Positions 1 through 6,654 of a DNA stretch of 12,801 nt are shown here, one piece after another. Origin of the DNA: an uncultured Christensenella sp. (lineage in GTDB: Bacteria > Bacillota > Clostridia > Christensenellales > UBA3700); contig CAJTZR010000048.1 in the NCBI GenBank assembly GCA_910584035.1, positions 1-12,801 of the forward strand, in the 5' to 3' direction. Positions within the stretch are counted from its first letter, which is position 1, and each line of letters starts with the position of its first letter. The translations under genes and the position numbers were made by a program. The notes beneath the pieces are model-generated. The model was not told where the DNA came from. It ran no database searches and saw only the letters and a list, made by a program, of their open reading frames with translations.

Positions 1-4
1 TACA

Positions 5-32
5 GCTTCCGATAATATAAATTATGTGTCGT
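5..32 (+). other. dif-like Xer recombination site (candidate)
   Basis: Read in three parts the site is GCTTCCGATAA, TATAAA, TTATGTGTCGT. The Bacillus subtilis dif site, as I recall it, is ACTTCCTAGAA, TATATA, TTATGTAAACT. By eye 20 of 28 positions agree: 8 of 11 in the XerC arm, 5 of 6 in the centre, and 7 of 11 in the XerD arm. It is the only one of the three related sites in this window with a recognisable XerD half. It could be an attachment site of an element that uses host XerCD, or chance similarity in AT-rich DNA. No recombinase gene is present here. Confidence 0.4.
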
Positions 33-147
33 TAAATTTGAGAGAACTCAAATTTAAACAAAAGCTAACGCTTTTTGCTTGATAAATCAAGCCGACATTA
101 TTTGAATTGCCTTCAGCTACTGCAAAATACCCTTTTGGGTGCTTTGC
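32..147. repeat. Hairpin-rich extragenic element
   Basis: Three short hairpins follow each other almost without gaps: 32-42 with 47-57 (11 bp, loop AGAA), 60-65 with 70-75 (6 bp, loop TAAC), and 77-83 with 86-92 (7 bp). A longer stem with two mismatches follows at 122-132 with 137-147, and the XerC-arm-like repeat then abuts at 151. No reading frame of useful length is present. A partial copy of the first hairpin and its right flank recurs at 6007-6039, and a similar hairpin cluster next to the same boundary sequence lies at 10953-11073. This looks like a non-coding, possibly mobile repeat. Its left end may lie outside the window. Confidence 0.5.
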
Positions 148-150
148 GAC

Positions 151-168
151 AACTTCCGATAATATAAA
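151..168 (+). repeat. XerC-arm-like direct repeat, second copy
   Basis: Bases 153-167 are identical to 6-20, 147 bases apart. Bases 151-166 are also identical to the reverse complement of 10928-10943 (16 bases). The sequence ACTTCCGATAA matches 9 of 11 positions of the B. subtilis dif XerC arm as recalled. The following XerD half is not conserved, so this is a half-site or the junction of an element with unrelated DNA. Confidence 0.45.
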
Positions 169-200
169 ATAATAAAATATTTTATACGTAAATGCTTTTA

Positions 201-229
201 TTTAGCGTAAAATTATGTTATATTATAAT
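201..229 (+). promoter_or_regulatory. Possible promoter of the flavoprotein-cmk-plsC block
   Basis: A perfect TATAAT lies at 224-229, and an overlapping extended -10 (TG, one base, TATATT) lies at 216-224. The -35 positions 17 bases upstream (TTTAGC, 201-206) are weak. Start would be near 236, leaving a leader of about 35 bases. The region is so AT-rich that chance -10 boxes are expected. Confidence 0.3.
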
Positions 230-270
230 AAAGTTATAATAAAAGTGTATTTTTTGCAAAGAAGGATAAT

Positions 271-1488
271 ATGAATGTAGTTGTAATTGGTGGCGGACCA
301 GCTGGAATGATGGCTGCCATTAGTGCAAGTAAAAAAGGCGATAAAGTTATATTGCTTGAAAAAAACGAAAAACTAGGTAAAAAACTTTACATTACTGGCA
401 AGGGTAGGTGCAATATTACAAATGATTGTGATAACAAAACTTTCATAGCTAATGTTTGTACAAATCCTAAATTTATGCTAGGTGCAATCAATAAGTTTGA
501 TACTGCTTCTACAATAAAATTTTGTCAAGATTGTGGCTTAAAAGTAAAAGTTGAAAGAGGTAATAGAGTTTTTCCTCAGTCGGATAAATCATCAGATTTT
601 ATCAAGATTTTTGAGCGAGAGCTTGCTTTGCAAAAAGTAGATGTGCGTTTAAATAGAAATGTTACAAAAATTGAGATAAAAGATAATGTAGTTTGTGGAG
701 TATGGATAGATAAACAATTAATTCCTTGTGAGAAAGTAGTTGTAGCAACTGGAGGTATGTCATATCCTGGTACAGGGTCCACTGGTGATGGCTACAAGTT
801 TGCAAAGTCTGTTGGTCATAACGTCACAACTATTTATCCCGCACTAGTGGGGATAAACCTTGTGGAAAATGTATCCGGGCTTGCTGGGGTAACTTTAAAA
901 AATGTAGCTTGCAGTGTTGTGAGGGACGGCAAAGTTTTAGCACAAGAGAATGGTGAAATGTTATTTACTCATACTGGTGTATCTGGACCAATAATTTTGA
1001 CTATATCAAGTTTAATAAACAAAATGCAAGGCAAAATGCAGTTGGTAATAGATTTAAAGCCAGCTTTAGACGATAAAACTTTAGACAATAGATTGCTAAG
1101 AGATTTTGAAAATAATAGCAATAAGGAATTTAAAAATGCAATTGCTGACTTAACAATTAAAGCCTTGTTACCAATTATAATTGAAAAAAGCAAAATCAAC
1201 GCAAATAAAAAAGTAAATCAAATTACTAAAGAGGAAAGAGCTAAGCTAGTATATACTTTAAAAAGTTTGACTTATACTATTAAAGAGCTATGTGGACTAT
1301 CTGGTGCAATAGTAACAAGTGGTGGCATAGACGTTAAACAAATCAATCCTAAAAATATGCAGTCTAAATTAGTTAAAGGTTTGTTTTTTGTTGGTGAGGT
1401 TTTAGATGTTGATGCATTGACGGGTGGGTTTAATATCCAAATAGCAATGTCTACTGGTTATGTGGCTGGCATAAGTGAAATAGAATAA
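271..1488 (+). CDS. NAD(P)/FAD-dependent oxidoreductase, HI0933/BaiN family
   Basis: This 405-residue flavoprotein is a full-length member of the HI0933-like (BaiN/YtfP, 'aminoacetone oxidase') family. The N-terminus carries the dinucleotide-binding motif GGGPAG at residues 7-12, followed by an acidic residue (E30) at the end of the second strand that would bind FAD ribose. The family signature GKGRCNITN sits at 43-51. The C-terminal FAD-contacting segment GEVLDVDALTGGFN is at 375-388. Substrates of most family members are unknown, although BaiN-type enzymes have been linked to bile-acid reduction, so no substrate is assigned. The start is set by GAAGGA at 261-266, four bases before the ATG. 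It is followed after 48 bases by cmk in the same direction, an arrangement common in Clostridia, and the two are probably co-transcribed. The enzyme should be cytosolic, since no signal peptide is seen. Confidence 0.9.
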   Translation: MNVVVIGGGPAGMMAAISASKKGDKVILLEKNEKLGKKLYITGKGRCNITNDCDNKTFIANVCTNPKFMLGAINKFDTASTIKFCQDCGLKVKVERGNRVFPQSDKSSDFIKIFERELALQKVDVRLNRNVTKIEIKDNVVCGVWIDKQLIPCEKVVVATGGMSYPGTGSTGDGYKFAKSVGHNVTTIYPALVGINLVENVSGLAGVTLKNVACSVVRDGKVLAQENGEMLFTHTGVSGPIILTISSLINKMQGKMQLVIDLKPALDDKTLDNRLLRDFENNSNKEFKNAIADLTIKALLPIIIEKSKINANKKVNQITKEERAKLVYTLKSLTYTIKELCGLSGAIVTSGGIDVKQINPKNMQSKLVKGLFFVGEVLDVDALTGGFNIQIAMSTGYVAGISEIE

Positions 1489-1536
1489 TTTATAAATAAA
1501 AAATAAAGATAATACGTATAGATAAAAGAGGTGTAT

Positions 1537-2190
1537 ATGTTAAATATAGCAATAGACGGACCATCAGGGGCTGGTAAAAGTACAATAGCAAAAGAAATAG
1601 CAAAGAGATTAAATATCATTTATTTGGATACAGGTGCTATGTATAGAGCAATCGGTTTAAAAGCCGTAAGACTTGGCATTGATACAAATGACCGAGATGG
1701 TGTTTTGACATTTTTAGATAACACAGAAATAAAAATTGAATACAATGACGGAGTGCAAGTTATCTATCTTGATGGTGAGAATGTAAGCAGTGCAATTAGG
1801 GAACATCACATCTCAAAGGCTGCATCAAATGTAAGCAAAATACCTGAGGTAAGGCTTAAACTTGTAGCAATGCAAAGGGATATTGCATCTAAAAATAATG
1901 TAATTCTTGATGGAAGAGATATTACAAGCTACGTACTAAAGGACGCAAACTATAAGTTTTATTTAACTGCTACGCCAGAGGAAAGAGCAAAAAGACGTTA
2001 TAAGGAATTGATTGAGAAAGGTCAAGATGTACAATATGATAAAGTTCTTGCAGATATTAATGACCGTGATTACAATGACACGCATAGAGATTTTGCACCA
2101 CTTACTTTGACAGAGGATAGTGTTTATATTGATTCAACTGACTTGGAAATTGAACAAGCGATAGATAAAATTTTGTCTTATATTAAATAA
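1537..2190 (+). CDS. cmk: Cytidylate kinase
   Basis: CMP/dCMP kinase uses ATP to phosphorylate CMP and dCMP, feeding CTP and phospholipid synthesis. The 217-residue product has the P-loop GPSGAGKS at residues 8-15, the DTGAMYR nucleotide-monophosphate segment at 31-37, the DGRDI motif at 125-129, an arginine-rich lid (ERAKRR, 149-154) and DRD at 176-178. Length and motifs are normal for the short bacterial form. A GTG at 1531 would add two residues, but it is part of the ribosome binding site AGAGGTG (1527-1533). The ATG at 1537 has correct spacing and is chosen instead. The gene lies between the flavoprotein and plsC, 80 bases from the latter. Cmk next to plsC and ispH-rpsA is a classic clostridial cluster. 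Confidence 0.95.
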   Translation: MLNIAIDGPSGAGKSTIAKEIAKRLNIIYLDTGAMYRAIGLKAVRLGIDTNDRDGVLTFLDNTEIKIEYNDGVQVIYLDGENVSSAIREHHISKAASNVSKIPEVRLKLVAMQRDIASKNNVILDGRDITSYVLKDANYKFYLTATPEERAKRRYKELIEKGQDVQYDKVLADINDRDYNDTHRDFAPLTLTEDSVYIDSTDLEIEQAIDKILSYIK

Positions 2191-2270
2191 TAATTTATCT
2201 AAAATTATATTTAGTATCGATTTTTGACGGGTTTTGTGAACAATAATCAAATAAATAGAGGTATTTAATA

Positions 2271-3020
2271 GTGGAAAACAATAGATTTTATAGAGTGATA
2301 AGAAAGATAATAAGACCAATCACTAATTTTTTGTGGCCAGTAACAATAATCAATAAAAACAAGTTTGATGAGGGCAAAGGTATTTATGTTTGTAACCATT
2401 TTTCATTGCTTGACCCTGTACCATTTGTTACCGAATTATTTGATTATGATTTTAATGCTTTAATGAAAGAGGAATCTATCCATATACCAGTGCTAGGAAA
2501 AATACTTTTAAAGATTGGTGTAATTCCTATTCAAAGAGAAGAGGCAGATTTACGTGCTATAAAAAAATGTATGTCTGTTTTGAAAAATGACGGACCATTG
2601 ATTGTTTTCCCTGAGGGAACTAGGAACAAAAGTGGTAGCAGAGAAATGTTGGACTTTAAAGATGGTGTTTCAATGTTTGCGTTAAAGACAAAATCACCTA
2701 TAATACCTATGGTTTATTATAGACCAATTAAAACATTTAGAAGAACATATTTGCTAATAGGTGACCCAATTGACTTAAGTGAATATTATGACGGCAATTT
2801 GAAAGATGTTAGAGGTGCGGTTACTGAAAATTTGAAAGCACAAATGCATAATATGCAAATTGAATTAGACAATTTACTTGCAGATAAAAAAGCACTTAAA
2901 AAGATGTTGAAAGCACAAAAAGTTGAGTACAAACAAAAGTTTAAACAGAAAAAACTTGAGTATAAAAACAAGCTTTTGTTAGAGTCACCAAAAACGGATA
3001 ATAAAGAAAAGAGTGAATAG
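2271..3020 (+). CDS. plsC: 1-acyl-sn-glycerol-3-phosphate acyltransferase
   Basis: PlsC-family enzymes acylate lysophosphatidic acid to phosphatidic acid at the cytoplasmic membrane. The acyltransferase motif HX4D is H43-FSLL-D48 within NHFSLLDP. The phosphate-binding motif FPEGTR is at 113-118, and the SPIIPM segment at 142-147 corresponds to the fourth family block. The start codon is GTG, with AGAGG at 2257-2261 nine bases upstream and no better ATG. Residues from about 185 to 249 form a lysine-rich, probably helical or coiled tail that is longer and more basic than the core family needs. Such a tail could bind the membrane surface or nucleic acid, but this is inference. Within the tail, lysine repeats such as KKALKKMLKAQK are visible. 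The gene follows cmk and precedes ispH-rpsA after a 269-base gap. Confidence 0.9.
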   Translation: MENNRFYRVIRKIIRPITNFLWPVTIINKNKFDEGKGIYVCNHFSLLDPVPFVTELFDYDFNALMKEESIHIPVLGKILLKIGVIPIQREEADLRAIKKCMSVLKNDGPLIVFPEGTRNKSGSREMLDFKDGVSMFALKTKSPIIPMVYYRPIKTFRRTYLLIGDPIDLSEYYDGNLKDVRGAVTENLKAQMHNMQIELDNLLADKKALKKMLKAQKVEYKQKFKQKKLEYKNKLLLESPKTDNKEKSE

Positions 3021-3167
3021 TATTGATTTTTATTTTTAGCTGTTTAGCTAGAAAATTCTTATGTGGTTAAAATATTCTGTAAGATATTACTAAAAATTGA
3101 TATATTTAGCTATACTATAAAGATTAATTGTTATAAAACAATAGACATAGCATACATAATATTTAGG

Positions 3168-3197
3168 TTGTAATATTTTCTTTTTAATATTTATATT
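3168..3197 (+). promoter_or_regulatory. Possible promoter of ispH-rpsA
   Basis: TTGTAA at 3168-3173 and TATATT at 3192-3197 are separated by 18 bases. The match is moderate and the 3021-3289 gap is very AT-rich. A start near 3204 would give a leader of about 85 bases, consistent with separate control of this fusion from plsC. A small hairpin (3128-3133 with 3138-3143) lies further upstream. Confidence 0.3.
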
Positions 3198-3289
3198 AAA
3201 TGTGGTTATCTAGCAATTAAATAATTAGCACATTGTGTGTTAATGGAATAGATTCATAAGTAATTATAAAATCTAAAAAATGAGGAACT

Positions 3290-5491
3290 ATGAAAATAAT
3301 TGTTGCAAAGACAGCTGGTTTTTGCTTTGGTGTGGAAAATGCAATAAATAAAGCATTGTCTACTGAAGGTAAGATTGTTACACTTGGTGAGATTATTCAC
3401 AATGAACTTGTTGTCAACAAATTAAAATCAAAAGGGATATATCCAATTAATTCCTTAGATGAATATAAGGAAGGTAAGGTTGTTATCCGTTCTCACGGAG
3501 TTGGTCAAGCTGTTTATGAAAGGCTTGCTGAGCGTGGTATTGAATTTGTTGATGCAACTTGTCCATTTGTTAAAAAAATTCACAAAATAGTAAACAATGC
3601 ATATACGCAAAATAAGCAAGTAATTATAACTGGTGAGGCAGAACACGCAGAGGTTGTAGGTATCAATGGTTGGTGTGGTGGCAGTGCGATAATTATTGAT
3701 AGCGAAGAGTCTGTGGAAAAGCTCGATTTTATTGATAAAGAGTGCGTTTTGGTCTCTCAAACGACTTTTTCGGCAGAAAAATTTAAAAATATTAAAAAAA
3801 TAATAAAAAACAAGTGTAAAATAGTTGAAATTTTTGATACTATTTGTTATACTACAAGGGATAGACAACAAGAAGTTGTCAAAATAGCCAAAAATGTGGA
3901 TATTATGCTTGTTATCGGCGGTAGTCATAGTAGTAATACTATAAAGCTGTATAATTTAGCAAAACAATATTGCAAACAAAGTTATTTGATTACTTGTCTT
4001 GAAGATTTATCAAAAGTTGTAAAAAAAGATGTCAGCGTAGGAATAACAGCTGGTGCGTCAACTCCTAAAGAGTTGATTATGGAGGTAATTGATATAATGA
4101 GTGATACTCAAGGAAAAAGCAAGGAAATGCTTAATGAGGAAGTTGCAGCTAATGCAAACAATGAAGCAATGAACGAGTTTGTAAGTGCTATGAATATTGA
4201 AAGTGCTTACGATAGACCGCAAGAAGGCAAAAAAACTAAAGTAACTGTTGTTAGTGCTAACAAAGATGGTATTATTGTTAACTACAATGCTAAGACAGAT
4301 GCTTTCATCGACAAGTCAGAAGTTGAGCTTGACGAAAAGGACTACAACCCAGCTAACTATTCAAAGGGTGATGTTTTCGAGGCTGTGTTTATTGCAAAGA
4401 AGAGCAAGGAAGATATGGTTGCTATGAGCAAAAGGATAATCGCTCAAAGAGAAGTGGAGGACCAAAAAGCTCAAGAAATTATCAATGGTAAAGAGTTCAC
4501 TATTAAAATTGAGAAAGCTGTTAAAGACGCTGGTTTGTTAAGTAAATTAGGTAGCTATACTATATTTGTACCACAATCTCAAATTCGCATTGGTTTTGAA
4601 AAGAACTTGGACAAATATGTTGGTAAAGAACTACGTGTTCGTAAAATTGAAGCTAAGAATGGTGACAAGCCATCAAGCAAAAAGATAATCGCTTCTCACA
4701 AGGTTATTGCTGAGGACGAGAAGAGAGCTAAAGAGGACGCTTTCTGGAATTTAATGATACCAAACACTATTGTTAAAGGTGTTGTAAAAAGATTCGCTAA
4801 GTTTGGTGCATTCGTTAGCGTAAATAAAAATGACTGCTTAGCTCACATTAGTGACTTAAGTTGGACAAAGGTTCAAGACCCAGCTGAGGTTTTGGAATTA
4901 AACAAAACTTATGAGTTTTTAATTTTGGATGCAAATCGTGAAACTGGTAAGGTAAGTCTTGGTTATAAGCAACTACAAAAGAAACCTTATGAGGAAGCTC
5001 AAGAGAAATACCCAGTTGATAGCGTAGTTAAAGGCACTGTTGAAAGAATCTTTGCATATGGTGCATTTGTATCAATTGACAAAGGTATTGACGGCTTAGT
5101 TCCAGTATCTGAAATTAGCTACAGCTTTGTAAAAGATGCTAATGAGGCTTTCAAAGTTGGTCAAGAGATTGAAGCAAAAGTTATTAAATTTGAGGGTAGC
5201 AAAATTACTTTGTCAGTAAAAGCATTGTTAGACCCACCAGCTCAAGTTGAGAAAGAGGTTGAAATAACTTCTGACGATATCAAAGAGAATAATGAGAAAC
5301 GTGCTAAAGCAAACGCTAAAAAGTTTGAAAATGCAGCTCCTCAAGCTAAAAAGCCAAAGGCTAAAAAGGCAACAGCTCCTGCACCAGTACAAGAGGAAGC
5401 TAAGTCTTGGACATCTGAAACTGCAGGTGCAACAATGGCTGACCTATTCAAAGGCTTAAATCTTTCTTTTGATAATAAAGACGCTGAATAA
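3290..5491 (+). CDS. ispH: Fusion of IspH (HMBPP reductase) and ribosomal protein S1
   Basis: The 733-residue protein joins two activities, a fusion well known in Clostridia. Residues 1 to about 272 are 4-hydroxy-3-methylbut-2-enyl diphosphate reductase, the last step of the MEP isoprenoid pathway. The three iron-sulfur ligands are C12 (AGFCFGV), C91 (TCPF) and C186 (FDTICYTTRDRQ). Substrate residues include H37, H69, H119, E121 and the SHSSNT loop at 212-217. A linker is followed by about four S1 RNA-binding repeats (roughly 315-383, 401-470, 492-561, 577-645) and an alanine/lysine-rich tail. The S1 half binds mRNA on the 30S subunit. Codon choice changes visibly near 4140, toward the GCT/CAA/AAG-rich pattern of highly expressed genes. 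TGAGGA (3281-3286) precedes the ATG. The last hairpin at 5528 ends the transcript. The S1 half corresponds to rpsA. Confidence 0.95.
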   Translation: MKIIVAKTAGFCFGVENAINKALSTEGKIVTLGEIIHNELVVNKLKSKGIYPINSLDEYKEGKVVIRSHGVGQAVYERLAERGIEFVDATCPFVKKIHKIVNNAYTQNKQVIITGEAEHAEVVGINGWCGGSAIIIDSEESVEKLDFIDKECVLVSQTTFSAEKFKNIKKIIKNKCKIVEIFDTICYTTRDRQQEVVKIAKNVDIMLVIGGSHSSNTIKLYNLAKQYCKQSYLITCLEDLSKVVKKDVSVGITAGASTPKELIMEVIDIMSDTQGKSKEMLNEEVAANANNEAMNEFVSAMNIESAYDRPQEGKKTKVTVVSANKDGIIVNYNAKTDAFIDKSEVELDEKDYNPANYSKGDVFEAVFIAKKSKEDMVAMSKRIIAQREVEDQKAQEIINGKEFTIKIEKAVKDAGLLSKLGSYTIFVPQSQIRIGFEKNLDKYVGKELRVRKIEAKNGDKPSSKKIIASHKVIAEDEKRAKEDAFWNLMIPNTIVKGVVKRFAKFGAFVSVNKNDCLAHISDLSWTKVQDPAEVLELNKTYEFLILDANRETGKVSLGYKQLQKKPYEEAQEKYPVDSVVKGTVERIFAYGAFVSIDKGIDGLVPVSEISYSFVKDANEAFKVGQEIEAKVIKFEGSKITLSVKALLDPPAQVEKEVEITSDDIKENNEKRAKANAKKFENAAPQAKKPKAKKATAPAPVQEEAKSWTSETAGATMADLFKGLNLSFDNKDAE
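4081..4099 (+). promoter_or_regulatory. rpsA: Candidate internal ribosome binding site and start for free S1
   Basis: Inside the fusion, GGAGGT at 4081-4086 lies ten bases before an in-frame ATG (4097-4099, Met270), exactly where the IspH domain ends. A second in-frame ATG (Met280, 4127) follows AGGA at 4111-4114. Initiation at Met270 would make a 464-residue S1 protein with all four repeats. The motif could be incidental, because the codons ATG-GAG-GTA also encode M-E-V. The spacing is slightly long. Confidence 0.35.
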
Positions 5492-5527
5492 TTAAAATAC
5501 TTAAACATTAAAATATGTAATTAATCA

Positions 5528-5558
5528 AAAAAAGTTCCTATTATTTAGGAACTTTTTT
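5528..5558 (+). terminator. Intrinsic terminator after ispH-rpsA
   Basis: A 13-bp perfect stem (5528-5540 with 5546-5558, loop TTATT) has AGTTCCTA/TAGGAACT as its core and a run of six T at the 3' side. It lies 36 bases after the stop codon. The A-run on the left makes it potentially bidirectional. Confidence 0.85.
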
Positions 5559-6116
5559 GTTGTGTAAATATATAATTGCAAAGATTATATTAAGAAAATA
5601 TTATTTTATTACAGCAAAGTTAAAAGGTAGCTATAAGAGTAGCAATGAGTAATAAAAATAATTTAATATAAAGCATTATAAAATCTTAAATAGGTATAGT
5701 GCTGAACACATTTTTTAAATTGGTAATATTTTTTTTGATTGCCGTTAATTAATGATTAATAAAAATAATACTTTATTCTTAAGGTTATATTTGATAATTG
5801 TAATGTGTGATAAATTTTACAAAACAAATATACATAAAAGAAAATTATACTTTTTTGTACTATTTAAATTTATAATAGTTTTTATAACATTTTAAAATAG
5901 AGTTTCTATTTAAAAATATAAAACTATAAAATCTAATTAAAAATTTGATATTTCTATTTCAAAATAAATGTATTGTAGAGGATATGATTTTAAAATTATA
6001 GCTTATTAAAATTGAGGTGACTCAAAATTTAAACAAAAGTTTAATTGATATAATAAATAAAATATAACATTATTATACTTGTTTTTTTACTTATTAATAT
6101 TCATAATAAAAAATAT
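5559..6116. other. Extremely AT-rich gap without genes
   Basis: No reading frame with a ribosome binding site or coding character is seen on either strand. An imperfect AT hairpin lies around 5874-5928, with inner stem 5895-5900 and 5906-5911. A relic of the window-start repeat is at 6007-6039. The rest is long A/T stretches, possibly decayed accessory DNA between convergent transcription units. Confidence 0.6.
6007..6039 (+). repeat. Degraded copy of the window-start hairpin repeat
   Basis: TTGAG, loop GTGA, CTCAA forms a 5-bp hairpin at 6012-6025. It is followed by AATTTAAACAAAAG. Bases 6027-6039 are identical to 52-64 (ATTTAAACAAAAG), and the preceding CTCAAA is shared as well. Further right, similarity fades, although GATATAATAAA and AACATTATTA echo 81-103. 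Confidence 0.5.
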
Positions 6117-6137
6117 CCCTACAATTAACTTGTAGGG
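6117..6137 (-). terminator. Second terminator-like hairpin downstream of rpsT
   Basis: CCCTACAA (6117-6124) and TTGTAGGG (6130-6137) form a perfect 8-bp stem. On the minus strand it is followed by ATATTTTTTATT. It lies about 120 bases beyond the rpsT stop, so it may act as a back-up terminator. The plus strand has no T-run. Confidence 0.6.
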
Positions 6138-6198
6138 TAAAGTAAATTGCATACCAAAATCAATTTTAAAATTAGTATTCAATAATTTAAATTTTCAT

Positions 6199-6231
6199 AT
6201 AAAACAAAACTAGACACTACAGAGTAGTGCC
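6199..6231 (-). terminator. Intrinsic terminator of rpsT
   Basis: On the minus strand GGCACTAC (6231-6224), loop TCT and GTAGTGTC (6220-6213) form an 8-bp stem with one G-U pair. It is followed by TAGTTTTGTTTTAT, 25 bases after the rpsT stop codon. Confidence 0.75.
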
Positions 6232-6255
6232 TTAGCTTAAATTTATAGTAAATAA

Positions 6256-6522
6256 TTAAGCTCTAGCTTTGTCTAAAGCCATACTAAGTCTGCTAATTTT
6301 TCTGCTAGCATTATTTTGAGTGTAAATGCCATCGCTCTTAGCACGATTAATTAATGAAATAGTCTCTTTCAATAACTCTTCTGCCTTAGCAATATCACCT
6401 GCTTGTAGAGTAGCATTGTACTCTTTGATTGCAGTTCTAACTCTTGAACGCTTTGCTCTATTTGCTTCGTTAGCTTTATTATTAGTGATTACTCTTTTCT
6501 TTTGAGATTTAATATTAGGCAC
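6256..6522 (-). CDS. rpsT: 30S ribosomal protein bS20
   Basis: The 88-residue lysine/arginine-rich product begins MPNIKSQKKR and continues with the three-helix bundle typical of bS20, a primary 16S rRNA-binding protein of the 30S subunit. Helices are rich in K, R, A and N (for example NEANRAKRSRVRTAIKEY). Length is normal for the family. The start codon is GTG, with AGGAG at 6535-6531 eight bases upstream and no usable ATG. A non-ATG start is a known feature of E. coli rpsT, where it is tied to autoregulation; here that is only an analogy. The gene has its own promoter (6556-6584) and terminator and is divergent from gpr. rpsT next to gpr is a conserved Firmicutes arrangement and supports both calls. 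Confidence 0.95.
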   Translation of the reverse strand: MPNIKSQKKRVITNNKANEANRAKRSRVRTAIKEYNATLQAGDIAKAEELLKETISLINRAKSDGIYTQNNASRKISRLSMALDKARA

Positions 6523-6555
6523 AACAATATCTCCTTTATATCTTATTTCCTACTA

Positions 6556-6584
6556 ATTTTAGCATATTTAATTTTTTTTTGCAA
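6556..6584 (-). promoter_or_regulatory. Sigma-A-type promoter of rpsT
   Basis: Read on the minus strand, TTGCAA (6584-6579), a 17-base spacer containing a nine-A tract that begins inside the -35 box, and TAAAAT (6561-6556) form a strong promoter. TGC immediately before the -10 makes it an extended -10 box. The start would be near 6549, giving a leader of about 27 bases. Confidence 0.7.
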
Positions 6585-6589
6585 TCATT

Positions 6590-6619
6590 TTGCACTATAT
6601 TTTTTATATTTTCTATAAA
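6590..6619 (+). promoter_or_regulatory. Possible gpr promoter
   Basis: TTGCAC at 6590-6595 and TATAAA at 6614-6619 are separated by 18 bases, a moderate sigma-A match. In Bacillus gpr is read by forespore sigma factors F and G. I do not see a convincing match to their consensus here, so the regulator stays open. Confidence 0.3.
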
Positions 6620-6654
6620 AATGTCAATAATTTCAGTTATATAGGTGGTTTGAT

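Noticed and set aside
1..168. CRISPR array
   Set aside because: Only two direct copies of a 15-base sequence 147 bases apart, with no regular repeat-spacer pattern and no cas gene.
1531..1536. GTG start of cmk two codons upstream
   Set aside because: The GTG is part of the ribosome binding site of the ATG at 1537. The same reasoning rejects the GTG at 7408 for murI.
3021..3289. Riboswitch or ribosomal-protein leader before ispH-rpsA
   Set aside because: Only one small AT hairpin is seen and no known leader motif could be recognised.
3455..3928. 157-codon minus-strand frame inside ispH
   Set aside because: It is a shadow of the conserved IspH domain, without a ribosome binding site or recognisable motifs.
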